A DNA stretch of 42,243 nt from Diaphorobacter caeni (GTDB taxonomy: Bacteria > Pseudomonadota > Gammaproteobacteria > Burkholderiales > Burkholderiaceae_C), in NCBI RefSeq assembly GCF_015354245.1, contig NZ_JADKYZ010000017.1, forward strand, positions 1-42,243, given 5' to 3'. The notes under the pieces are model-generated. The model had not been told where the DNA came from and did no database searches. It was given only the letters and a program-made list of their open reading frames with translations. This document shows positions 8,091 through 14,947 of the stretch, one piece after another; the stretch's first letter is position 1, and each line of letters begins with the position of its first letter. The translations under genes were made by a program, and so were the position numbers.

Positions 8091-9755
8091 TTAGGTCACG
8101 AGGTAGAGATGCCCAAACTCAGCATCATCTTTCTCCTTTGCTCCAACCAGCATAGGCATCATCCAGATCAGCTTACGCAAGGAGCGCCCCTGCCCGTGCA
8201 CCTGGTTGCGCCAGTGACCCCTGCGCCAGTGTGCCGCCATGCCGCCAACAGTCGTCCCGGCCAAGTTCAAGCGATCTCGCTGTTCTGCAATGCGCTTTCC
8301 ACAAATGTGGACAGGAACATAGCCCAAGGCAGATAGCTTGGAACGTGCACGAGCTTGTTCCTTCCCCACGCCGGAGACCGCCTTCTTCAGCAAAGCATCA
8401 GGCGTGCCAGCAGGCCAAGCAGTATCAATGTCGTCTGGGTAGGCGGCGACGTAGCACAGCGCATTGACGACCAACTGGATAGCGGCCTTGTAGACCGGAA
8501 AACGGAGACGCGTTACGTCCTCGCGGACACCAGCCATTTGGGGGCCAATATCTACCAGATCCAGATCCTTCGGAATCTCGTGCCCTGTAGCCGCCGCCTC
8601 GGCTTGAACCTCCTTGGTGATATTTCCTCCCGCCCTTTCCTTGGCCTTCCCGATTGCGGCCAGTCGCTCCGCCAGTACGGTGTCTATGGCCGTGGCCAGG
8701 TCCATGGTTCGGAACTCGCCCACGAAGTCCTGACTGAACTCCGGTTCGGGCCGGACGAACCATTTTTCAGAATCCGCGTGGTCCTTTGGCATGGCGGTTA
8801 CGGTGATGCGCAGGTCTCCCACCTCACCCCGTTGTTCGACGTAGGCACCGTCCACCAGCCATCCTGGCTCAAGCTCCAGTTCAGGCTGCGGGCCGAAGTG
8901 AACATATTGTGAGGCGTATGGCATTCGGATCGTGTTTAACGGAATGTCGTCAATGTCGGTCTTCGACAGCATCTCCGTGAGACTTGGCGGAAAGTCCATG
9001 ATTTGCCTTCCGGCCTGCACAAATCGGCCATACGCAGTGCACAGAGTCTGCTCGGCGTCGACGATGAGCGACGGTCCTGGACCATCAAGCGTCAGGCGCC
9101 GGGGGTGGTTCATTGCTTTGGCATTGAGTTCCCGCACGACATGCCCCATGGATTCGTTGAGTTGATCAATGGTCATGAATCCTGTCCGAGGATCTACTCT
9201 TTGCCGGAACATCTTGCCAATCGTCTCTGCATAGGTTCGGTTGGCCTTGTAGCGCTCAGGGTGGTAGCGGTACATCGGTGGTTCGGCTCGTTCATTTGAT
9301 ATCGGCGCACATTCGTAGAAGGCCAGGTCAAACTGATCGGCCACAAGAACGTAGGCCATCACAGGATCTTCGACGGATTGGGTCCATCGATCCCACACGA
9401 CGCGTCCGGCCCGCCGATCTTGCCAACCTAGTTCCATGGTTACCTCCGGACCGTGGTTGGTGACCTTCAGATAGTCTAGATAGTCGTTCATCCCCTTCAA
9501 AAACGTATGAAGGTTTTCCAACGACTCCACCACCTTGAGGAACAAAGCATCTTGCTCTTCGGTAGCGTCCCAATTAAATTGCCCTTGACGCTGATCGTCA
9601 CCACCGTGAATATCCAACGATGGGTCTATCTCAAAGAGGGCAGCGTATGCCTTTCCGAGTGCAGCCACCTTTTGCGGGCTAGTCTGGATCAGACGGGTGT
9701 ACGCCTTCAAGTCAGGGTTGTACCGTCTGCCAAAGAGGGTTTTTACACTTTCCAT
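8091..9755 (-). CDS. Large unrecognised protein with C-terminal HWRRGHWR motif, 554 aa
   Basis: The largest gene in the leftward array and not a family I can name. Its C-terminal third matches the 14948-16084 protein: a VNALCYVAAYPDDID block, then HWRRGHWRNQ, then a KLIWMMPMLVGA block. The repeated His-Trp-Arg element could bind metal or nucleic acid, but that is inference. The N-terminal ~400 residues look like a separate mixed alpha/beta region with no motif I recognise. No good ribosome-binding site precedes ATG 9755. Confidence 0.8.
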   Translation of the reverse strand: MESVKTLFGRRYNPDLKAYTRLIQTSPQKVAALGKAYAALFEIDPSLDIHGGDDQRQGQFNWDATEEQDALFLKVVESLENLHTFLKGMNDYLDYLKVTNHGPEVTMELGWQDRRAGRVVWDRWTQSVEDPVMAYVLVADQFDLAFYECAPISNERAEPPMYRYHPERYKANRTYAETIGKMFRQRVDPRTGFMTIDQLNESMGHVVRELNAKAMNHPRRLTLDGPGPSLIVDAEQTLCTAYGRFVQAGRQIMDFPPSLTEMLSKTDIDDIPLNTIRMPYASQYVHFGPQPELELEPGWLVDGAYVEQRGEVGDLRITVTAMPKDHADSEKWFVRPEPEFSQDFVGEFRTMDLATAIDTVLAERLAAIGKAKERAGGNITKEVQAEAAATGHEIPKDLDLVDIGPQMAGVREDVTRLRFPVYKAAIQLVVNALCYVAAYPDDIDTAWPAGTPDALLKKAVSGVGKEQARARSKLSALGYVPVHICGKRIAEQRDRLNLAGTTVGGMAAHWRRGHWRNQVHGQGRSLRKLIWMMPMLVGAKEKDDAEFGHLYLVT

Positions 9756-9772
9756 TTTGAGTATTCATATGT

Positions 9773-10087
9773 TCATTTGGATGCGGCGCGACGATAGCGG
9801 GCTATAGCCCTTTTGTCGGCGTTACGCTGTTCACGCATTCGAGTAGCTGATGCAAAAACCTCCCAGTCTTCTTTCGCTGCTGGAGTGAAAGATACGGCCC
9901 ACTTCAGAAAGCTGCTCACTGTGCAACTGCCGTGTGCTTTTTGTGCCGCCCGGAGGCTCACACTTGTGGTTCTCCAGATGACGATAGGCTGCTTGCCCGA
10001 TATTGCGCTAACGCTGATAACAATCCGCGCCTCACCTTGTTCAGATTGATAGACGTTGCCAGACTCTATGTCGTCCCGGTGGAGCAT
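9773..10087 (-). CDS. Hypothetical protein, 104 aa
   Basis: Unrecognised; very basic C-terminal third (MREQRNADKRAIARYRRAASK) that could contact nucleic acid. Lies 12 bp downstream of the DUF1643 gene and just upstream of the 554-aa gene, so probably co-transcribed with both. Confidence 0.65.
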   Translation of the reverse strand: MLHRDDIESGNVYQSEQGEARIVISVSAISGKQPIVIWRTTSVSLRAAQKAHGSCTVSSFLKWAVSFTPAAKEDWEVFASATRMREQRNADKRAIARYRRAASK

Positions 10088-10099
10088 TTTGTTCCTTTG

Positions 10100-10657
10100 T
10101 CAGTCAAAGTACGGGACTAGTGGCGCATTCAGCCGCTGGTAGAGAGGATGAACTGGAGAGCCGTTCTTGTTCTTTCCAAAGCAGACAACTTTCGACGGGT
10201 CACAGACCTCGCGCAGGATCTTTGCGACATCGGGACCACGGCCTGACTTGTGGCCTGGATTTCCCCAGCTCACCACGACAATGCGGGCTTGCGATGCAAT
10301 GCGTCGAATCCAATCATCGTTCTCGGGCAGGTTCACCATGCCTTCCTTGGTCAGATCATTCGAGTACGTGCCGCGAATCGACATGACGTTCAGTTGATAG
10401 TACGCCCCAACACCCCAGTGATCGCGGGCTCTTTTGCACATACCGTCTACGGTGTTGTCGCTAACGTCTTCTGCAGCACCGGATGGGTTCATACTAATAC
10501 CGCAAGCATAGTCATCAATGTCGCCCCAATAGCGGAACAGGGTGAGGCGATGGGTACGGTCGGAGTTGAAGATCGTGCGCTCGGCCACGATGGGATCAAC
10601 GAAAAGACTGGGTGGCGGTGCCGCTGATCCAATTTCAGCAGTAGCGTATTTGGGCAT
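10100..10657 (-). CDS. DUF1643 family protein, 185 aa
   Basis: Recognised by the order of DUF1643 blocks: CGISMNPSGA near residue 52, a YQLNVMSIRGT block, an NDDWIRRI block, VVVSWGNPG, and C-terminal KNGSPVHPLYQR. Family members are cytosolic proteins of unknown biochemical role, common on phages and plasmids. Length is normal. It is followed 12 bp later by a small basic protein gene. Confidence 0.88.
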   Translation of the reverse strand: MPKYATAEIGSAAPPPSLFVDPIVAERTIFNSDRTHRLTLFRYWGDIDDYACGISMNPSGAAEDVSDNTVDGMCKRARDHWGVGAYYQLNVMSIRGTYSNDLTKEGMVNLPENDDWIRRIASQARIVVVSWGNPGHKSGRGPDVAKILREVCDPSKVVCFGKNKNGSPVHPLYQRLNAPLVPYFD

Positions 10658-10666
10658 GCTTTCCTA

Positions 10667-11068
10667 TCAGATATCGCAATGTTTCGCAACGGGTCCGCGT
10701 GATCGGCCACGAAGAAACAGTGGTATCACGCTGCCGTAGATGACGAAAATGATCGTTGCCAACGACACCAACGTCATGGGCAACCACGACCGCCATAACG
10801 TCCAATAACTTGGCGGCTCGGCTGGCGGCTTGATGGTCAAACTCACTTTCGAGAGGTCTTTCAAATTCGACGTAGCGCCACCCTCCTTCAAGAGAATCCA
10901 GTCACGCGACCATGCGCGTTGCAGTGATCCAACTTCTGTTAGCCCGTTGTCGTGTTGAACTTGCACATTGGTTGTCGGATTGTTTTGGCTTTGCCAAATG
11001 TCGCCGTATGTGATCGCTGCGCCAATGGAAAAGTACCAGATTAACAATGCAAGGATAATTCGGATCAT
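10667..11068 (-). CDS. Membrane protein, 133 aa
   Basis: N-terminal hydrophobic segment (IRIILALLIWYFSIGAAI) and a second near residues 105-125 flank a polar domain, so probably two transmembrane helices with a periplasmic loop. ATG 11068 was chosen over upstream alternatives because the hydrophobic segment follows it directly. Function unknown. Confidence 0.65.
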   Translation of the reverse strand: MIRIILALLIWYFSIGAAITYGDIWQSQNNPTTNVQVQHDNGLTEVGSLQRAWSRDWILLKEGGATSNLKDLSKVSLTIKPPAEPPSYWTLWRSWLPMTLVSLATIIFVIYGSVIPLFLRGRSRGPVAKHCDI

Positions 11069-11115
11069 GTCTTCAAGTTTTCTCGATAGTGGGCATTGCG
11101 ACAAACCGACAAGCA

Positions 11116-11250
11116 CTCATGTGATTATCGCGTGTGCGATAGGATCAAATTCATTTAGATTCAGATCAATGATGGCGTCATCCGATAGCAGCATGCGCAG
11201 ATCGGTGTTTTCAAGCGTGAGCGATTTCGCGGCCTTTAAATCAACTTTGC
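11116..11250 (-). pseudogene. Start-less paralogue of the 16099-16278 gene
   Basis: An open frame ending at 11116 contains NTDLRMLLSDDAIIDLN, matching NTDLRILLSDDAIADLN in the 59-aa gene at 16099-16278. The frame meets a stop codon upstream with no plausible start, and its first part overlaps the end of the 11241-11495 gene. Most likely a decayed copy. Confidence 0.5.
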
Positions 11251-11495
11251 TTCGGATTTTTGATCAAAAGCGCACGACGCATCGACTCTGCGACCACCTC
11301 ATCAAGAATGGTTCCGCAAAGCCCTGCTAGTGAGACACCCAATGCATCGCACTGTGCATCCAAATATACGCGTGTCTCACCAGATACCACTACTGGGAAC
11401 CTTGAATCACCGGATATTTTGGACTGAATCCTCGCTTTGGATGATGCGCCCGTGAGCACATCAACAATAGACATTGGGCCGGTATCAAATGCCAT
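11241..11495 (-). CDS. Possible ribbon-helix-helix protein, 84 aa
   Basis: The block FPVVVSGETRVYLDAQCDAL, with following GVSLAGLCGTILDEVV, looks like a beta-strand plus two helices as in RHH regulators or antitoxins. No toxin is recognisable next door. Strong GAGGAA ribosome-binding site before ATG 11495. A regulator role is inference. Confidence 0.6.
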   Translation of the reverse strand: MAFDTGPMSIVDVLTGASSKARIQSKISGDSRFPVVVSGETRVYLDAQCDALGVSLAGLCGTILDEVVAESMRRALLIKNPKQS

Positions 11496-11564
11496 GAATT
11501 TCCTCGATTAGCTTGAAGTCCCTTTGGCAACACTGGTTCAGAGCGCTCAAAACTCGCTACTTTC

Positions 11565-11873
11565 CTAACATTGCCTGGCTGCAGCCCAAGCAGCCACCCA
11601 GACCGCTTTCATTTCATTCCCAGCAGGATCATTCCAATCTCGCTGATACGTTTGTTCGAACGCAGCTTGCATAGCGTGTGCATCAGCCTGCTTCGCTACT
11701 TCCAGGGCATTCTCAGATCGGGTGATCTCTTCGCGCATACGCTGTTGGTTTTCCTCGCGGCGACGCTCTTGAGCGCCGCTACCTTCAGAACGTTCACTAT
11801 CCTGACGAAGCTCGTCCAAATACATTGCATTTGCATTGTTCAATGCTTCTTGGGCAGTTTTAATAGCTTCACT
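11565..11873 (-). CDS. Coiled-coil hypothetical protein, 102-103 aa
   Basis: Highly charged, Ala/Glu/Arg-rich throughout (GAQERRREENQQRMREEITR), predicting a long helix or coiled coil. The C-terminus is Trp/Ala-rich (KAVWVAAWAAARQC). Unknown function, in line with the other small leftward genes. Confidence 0.6.
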   Translation of the reverse strand, partial: SEAIKTAQEALNNANAMYLDELRQDSERSEGSGAQERRREENQQRMREEITRSENALEVAKQADAHAMQAAFEQTYQRDWNDPAGNEMKAVWVAAWAAARQC

Positions 11874-11896
11874 CATAATATTCCTATATTTTTGAA

Positions 11897-12024
11897 TTAA
11901 CCTTTTAGCGATCTTGCTAGCTCTTTAGCCCCGTCACTCACATTTAATCTTGGATTCGCAGTACAGAATTTAGGCCAGCCTTAAGATCGGCCAGGAGTCG
12001 CATCCCTAGCAAGATCCCGTTCAT
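11897..12024 (-). pseudogene. Possible frameshifted small gene
   Basis: An ATG at 12024 opens NGILLGMRLLADLKAG, then runs to a stop. A second frame then reads PKFCTANPRLNVSDGAKELA to TAA at 11897. Adding one C in the GGCC near the middle would join them into a 42-aa protein. It could be a real frameshift or a base-call error. Nothing else is seen in 11877-12095. Confidence 0.3.
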
Positions 12025-12095
12025 ATTCACCCGCGAAAAGCCAGCCTATCTAGACCAAAATCAAAGTCGGCTGCACCATCATGGTGATCCACTCT

Positions 12096-12308
12096 TCACA
12101 TATACGGAAGAAGCGGGCGCATCTTCACTCTAGGATATAGCTCTTTCAGTGCGTCCAAGGTGAGTGGTTTACCACTCGAAGTTAGTTCTTTAAAGGCGTA
12201 CTTCACACCGCTATAAACCCGCTCTACTGGATCAGTTGGATACTCAACCAATAACTGCTTTACCGCTTCATTCAACAGATCGCCTGCTGCATTCGCTACT
12301 TGATTCAT
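12096..12308 (-). CDS. Hypothetical protein, 70 aa
   Basis: Small helical protein (GDLLNEAVKQLLVEYPTDP) with a basic C-terminus. ATG 12308 follows a GGAAAG ribosome-binding site. Fifteen bases separate it from the upstream 57-aa gene; likely co-transcribed. Confidence 0.6.
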   Translation of the reverse strand: MNQVANAAGDLLNEAVKQLLVEYPTDPVERVYSGVKYAFKELTSSGKPLTLDALKELYPRVKMRPLLPYM

Positions 12309-12323
12309 GGTCTTTCCTTCGAT

Positions 12324-12497
12324 TCAAATTTCGTAGATCAGGTAGTCCGTCTCGGAGAGCTTGACGATCCGCACCAGCATGTCATTGACACGCTTCGCTG
12401 TAGCCTCAGACTGGGCCACCGACTTTGCATTTACACCAGTGACCCGACCGCCAAGGCTGTACACACGTACATCAATTGTTCGTTGGCCTCGCTTCAT
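12324..12497 (-). CDS. Hypothetical protein, 57 aa
   Basis: Starts MKRGQRTIDVRVYSLGGRV after an AGGAAAG ribosome-binding site at ATG 12497. Mixed beta/alpha composition; unrecognised. The longer in-frame extension would overlap the membrane gene at 12506-12772, so I reject it. Confidence 0.6.
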   Translation of the reverse strand: MKRGQRTIDVRVYSLGGRVTGVNAKSVAQSEATAKRVNDMLVRIVKLSETDYLIYEI

Positions 12498-12505
12498 TTT
12501 CTTTC

Positions 12506-12772
12506 CTATCTGTCGCGTGTAATGGCACGATAAATGGCCCATCCAGAAAATGCGGATGCAAAAGCGATGATGCCAACCCGAATCCATGGAGCATCCAACC
12601 CATCTGGCAGGTGCCCGAGCATCTGGTACTCAAAGTAAAAAAGGAATCCGAGACAAGTAACGAGAATCAATGCCGCGAAGACGCTTGAAAAGTCGAAACT
12701 CCGTTTCCTTTTGGTGTTTCGGAACACCTTCAGGTCTTCAGTGACCGACCCCGTCGTGTTTGGCCTATGCAT
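12506..12772 (-). CDS. Small membrane protein, 88 aa
   Basis: Two hydrophobic segments (about residues 30-48 and 64-82) separated by a short loop; basic N-terminus. ATG 12772 has the typical AGGAAAG site. It overlaps the 3' end of the 12730-12975 gene by 43 bp. Confidence 0.6.
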   Translation of the reverse strand: MHRPNTTGSVTEDLKVFRNTKRKRSFDFSSVFAALILVTCLGFLFYFEYQMLGHLPDGLDAPWIRVGIIAFASAFSGWAIYRAITRDR

Positions 12773-12975
12773 GATTTCTTTCCTAGTTGTTTGATTGTTA
12801 ATTTTTTGTAGGCTGTCCATGCGTCAGCCGCCACACCTGTATTGCCAGCTCGGGCCATCCAGTCTTTGCGCTGCTCATCATTCAACCCTTTCCACCAAGC
12901 AATTTCAATGCCCTCATCTGCCGTTTGTGATGACCCGGCAATTACGTCCAACTCACGTATCGTTGCAAGCAACAT
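12730..12975 (-). CDS. Hypothetical protein, 81 aa
   Basis: Contains a WWKGLNDEQRKDWMARAG block of unknown function. The last ~14 residues (CIGQTRRGRSLKT) overlap the next gene in another frame and may be an altered tail. ATG 12975 lies inside the end of the 41-aa gene upstream, suggesting translational coupling. Confidence 0.55.
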   Translation of the reverse strand: MLLATIRELDVIAGSSQTADEGIEIAWWKGLNDEQRKDWMARAGNTGVAADAWTAYKKLTIKQLGKKSCIGQTRRGRSLKT

Positions 12976-13078
12976 GGGATGGTCTCAGCGCACTTTTTGA
13001 CGGGTTGTCAAACGCATTCGATGCATTCGCAGATTCAATGAACACAGCGGTTGGGGATTGGACTTTCGGATGCTCCAT
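12953..13078 (-). CDS. Small protein, 41 aa
   Basis: Starts MEHPKVQSPTAVFIESANAS after a strong GAGAGGA ribosome-binding site and ends overlapping the start of the next gene by 23 bp. The site and packing match its neighbours, which supports it being real despite its size. Confidence 0.55.
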   Translation of the reverse strand: MEHPKVQSPTAVFIESANASNAFDNPSKSALRPSHVACNDT

Positions 13079-13089
13079 GGTCATTCCTC

Positions 13090-13293
13090 TCAAATCCACG
13101 TTTCAACGATTCTGGGATCATCCTGCGGCGAGCGTTGCAGACAGGTCAGTCCCTGCGGCAACTTTGCCCGAAGACCGTCCAGCGTCTTGTCCAGCAGAAG
13201 TTCGTTAGTCGGCTGATCCATCAGCCACTTGCGAGCAACGAATCGCCCCGGAAGATCAATCGGGCTGTCGTAGATGGTCCATAGCTCAAGCAT
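13090..13293 (-). CDS. Hypothetical protein, 67 aa
   Basis: MLELWTIYDSPIDLPGRFVA start with a GAGAGGAAAG ribosome-binding site. Short soluble protein, unrecognised, ending 11 bp before the 41-aa gene. Confidence 0.65.
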   Translation of the reverse strand: MLELWTIYDSPIDLPGRFVARKWLMDQPTNELLLDKTLDGLRAKLPQGLTCLQRSPQDDPRIVETWI

Positions 13294-13305
13294 GCCGCTT
13301 TCCTC

Positions 13306-13530
13306 TCATTCGCGAGTATTGATTTCGAGCACCTTCTTGATCAGCGCTCGAACGGGTTTGTCGCAATCTGCACAGCGCGGATCGCTCTCAGCAGCTACTA
13401 AATACAAGCCCATATCCTGGCCCACTCCGTCCCATGTATAGGTCTGCTTGGCAGTGAGCACGACTCTCGTGGTATAGCCTGAAATCCCACCACAGTGGGG
13501 ACACTTCGAGATGGGATACACCGGCTGCAT
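13306..13530 (-). CDS. Zinc-ribbon protein, 74 aa
   Basis: Two Cys pairs, CPHC at residues 10-13 and CADC around 53-56, form a classic zinc-ribbon layout. Role unknown. It belongs to a run of three small Cys-pair proteins (13306, 13548, 13682). Confidence 0.7.
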   Translation of the reverse strand: MQPVYPISKCPHCGGISGYTTRVVLTAKQTYTWDGVGQDMGLYLVAAESDPRCADCDKPVRALIKKVLEINTRE

Positions 13531-13547
13531 GTAGCTACTTACCTTCG

Positions 13548-13673
13548 TTAAGCACCCTCTGCATCAAGCAGAGAGCGATGACACTGGCAGCACACATACT
13601 TGCAGCGCCATTCGCTGAATTGATGCAGCCGATTACCCTTGCAGTCGGCGCAATACTTGACAAAGATAGCCAT
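13548..13673 (-). CDS. Zinc-ribbon micro-protein, 41 aa
   Basis: MAIFVKYCADCKGNR, then RCKYVCCQCHRSLLDAEGA: two CxxC pairs spaced ~18 residues, a compact zinc ribbon. ATG 13673 has a TAGG/GAGAAT site. Lies between two other Cys-pair protein genes. Confidence 0.65.
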   Translation of the reverse strand: MAIFVKYCADCKGNRLHQFSEWRCKYVCCQCHRSLLDAEGA

Positions 13674-13681
13674 ACCTATTC

Positions 13682-13912
13682 TCATAGTTCGGGGTTGCAT
13701 ACGTCGCACGGGATGCCACGTTTGGCCTCAGTGACGTTCTCGAAAATGAGGAAGTCACTCTCAACTCCGCAGCGGCTGCACGTCATCTTGCAGAGCGGCT
13801 TTCCAAAGTCCTTCGGATCTCCAAATGACACCTGCCCCGCATCACTCACATGCATGAGAATGCGTGGTTTTGCACGCTTTGGACGCGTTTCTGGGAAAAG
13901 GTCAACGAGCAC
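13682..13912 (-). CDS. Zinc-ribbon protein, 76 aa
   Basis: Two CxxC pairs, CSRC and CDVC, in the C-terminal half. GTG start at 13912 after GAGGAAAGG. Ends next to the 41-aa zinc-ribbon gene. Function unknown. Confidence 0.65.
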   Translation of the reverse strand: MLVDLFPETRPKRAKPRILMHVSDAGQVSFGDPKDFGKPLCKMTCSRCGVESDFLIFENVTEAKRGIPCDVCNPEL

Positions 13913-13923
13913 GATCCTTTCCT

Positions 13924-14112
13924 CTACTTCTTAGCCAAGCTCGCCTGCTCGGCTTGATGAATTGCTAAAGCTTCCGCGAAGACTGCTTCGTCAAAGAAAA
14001 ATTGGTCGGAATGGAGATCGGCTACTTTTCGCTGCGCTTCATCGATTTGAGCATCCAGTCGCGAACACTTTCTCAAATTGCTCAACGCCTTCTTCAGTTC
14101 AGCGGATGGCAT
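13924..14112 (-). CDS. Helical hypothetical protein, 62 aa
   Basis: Charged helix-rich protein (LRKCSRLDAQIDEAQRKVAD). It follows the VapD-like gene by 9 bp, so it is in the same operon and might be its partner, though no evidence beyond position supports that. Confidence 0.6.
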   Translation of the reverse strand: MPSAELKKALSNLRKCSRLDAQIDEAQRKVADLHSDQFFFDEAVFAEALAIHQAEQASLAKK

Positions 14113-14121
14113 GACTTTTTT

Positions 14122-14571
14122 CTAATTGAGTTTTGGCACTTCAGATTGACTCAGATTTTCAAGCGAAAACTCTTGCTTTCCAATGACCTCGTCCACCTTT
14201 TCCAAAGCAAGGCCTGCATCAATCAGTTGTTGGCGCAGACCCGCTACGCGACGCTCAAACGCGGCACGCGCTTGCGTCACTCCGTCGATGATGAACTGGG
14301 CATTGAAGTCATCTGCCAAGTCATAAAACTGGACGTTTGCTACGCACTTATCGAACCATGCATACCGGATTGCCACTTCCTGCAGTGCAATCGTCCCATG
14401 CGCCTGACGCACGCCACGCTCACTCAGATAAACGGTTCCCTGAATGTTCTGAAAACGATGTTTGTAGAGCACTCGCTGAATGTCGGCGTAAGCGTTTCGC
14501 CAACTTGAGTTGTGATAATTTGCTTCCAGCGACTTGGTGTCCAGGTCGAAAACAATAAGACAGCGGTCCAT
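14122..14571 (-). CDS. vapD: VapD-like endoribonuclease, 149 aa
   Basis: The N-terminal ~95 residues match the VapD family (Cas2-like ferredoxin fold, mRNA interferase): IVFDLDTKSLEANY with the catalytic-site Asp, WRNAYADI, an FQNIQGTVYLS block and a later ANVQFYDLADDF. The protein is longer than typical VapD (~95 aa) by a helical C-terminal extension of about 50 residues. It is the first gene after promoter P2, whose spacer holds a palindromic operator. The neighbouring HTH-like protein is therefore a likely repressor of this ribonuclease. VapD can act as the toxin of VapX/VapD pairs. I see no VapX here. Confidence 0.85.
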   Translation of the reverse strand: MDRCLIVFDLDTKSLEANYHNSSWRNAYADIQRVLYKHRFQNIQGTVYLSERGVRQAHGTIALQEVAIRYAWFDKCVANVQFYDLADDFNAQFIIDGVTQARAAFERRVAGLRQQLIDAGLALEKVDEVIGKQEFSLENLSQSEVPKLN

Positions 14572-14595
14572 GAAATTCCTCGATTCGTTGATTGA

Positions 14596-14623
14596 ATTTT
14601 AGTGTGCACGCACACCACGTCAA
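14596..14623 (-). promoter_or_regulatory. Promoter P2 with palindromic operator
   Basis: TTGACG (14618-14623), 16-bp spacer, TAAAAT (14596-14601). The spacer contains the perfect palindrome GTGTGCACGCACAC (14602-14615). It drives the operon starting with the VapD-like gene. Compare P1 at 23674-23701. Confidence 0.85.
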
Positions 14624-14856
14624 GAGGTTTTTTGCAGAGGCCCAAATACTTTTTCCGCGTGAGCGAGAAGCTCAGGGCCGAAACCGCGATACCGAGCGGT
14701 TCCAGGAGTGCAGAAGTACCCCTTCCAAGTCGATTCTGAAAGGGGTCTAACCTTGATGGCATGATTGAAAAGCGCAAGCGCTGCTGGCTGCGTGAGGCCT
14801 GCGCCCATGACCAGCACGCGCAGACGTTCGTTATTCGAGGACGATACAGTGTTCAT
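14620..14856 (-). CDS. Putative HTH repressor 2, 78 aa
   Basis: Small DNA-binding-like protein whose LTQPAALALFNHAIKVRPLS block reads as helix-turn-helix. It is strongly similar over its whole length to 23698-23934. A -10 box TAAAAT ends 7 bp before the ATG, so the message is probably leaderless, like lambda cI. Its start codon is embedded in GTGTGCATGAACAC, a variant of the P2 operator, which predicts autoregulation. The next leftward promoter (P2) carries the perfect operator. DNA binding is inferred from sequence and context. Confidence 0.75.
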   Translation of the reverse strand: MNTVSSSNNERLRVLVMGAGLTQPAALALFNHAIKVRPLSESTWKGYFCTPGTARYRGFGPELLAHAEKVFGPLQKTS

Positions 14857-14862
14857 GCACAC
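14849..14862 (-). promoter_or_regulatory. Operator over the start of repressor 2
   Basis: GTGTGCATGAACAC, one half identical to the P2 palindrome and the other a near match, overlapping the ATG (14854-14856). Confidence 0.65.
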
Positions 14863-14863
14863 C

Positions 14864-14892
14864 ATTTTAGTGAGCCTATATGGCCCTCGCAA
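14864..14892 (-). promoter_or_regulatory. Promoter of repressor 2
   Basis: TTGCGA (14887-14892), 17-bp spacer, TAAAAT (14864-14869). The start point would fall at or next to the ATG at 14856. Confidence 0.65.
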
Positions 14893-14923
14893 CAATGTCG
14901 GACAGACACTGGATTTTCTTCAT
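14876..14923 (-). pseudogene. 3' remnant of an integrase-like gene
   Basis: A short frame ends DIVARAI-stop; its last 18 bp are almost exactly the 3' end of the integrase-like gene at 24748-25407 (DIVARAV-stop). It suggests the two repressor modules derive from a common ancestor that carried the integrase-like gene. Confidence 0.5.
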
Positions 14924-14947
14924 GATGACAGGTGGATCAACCTCAAA

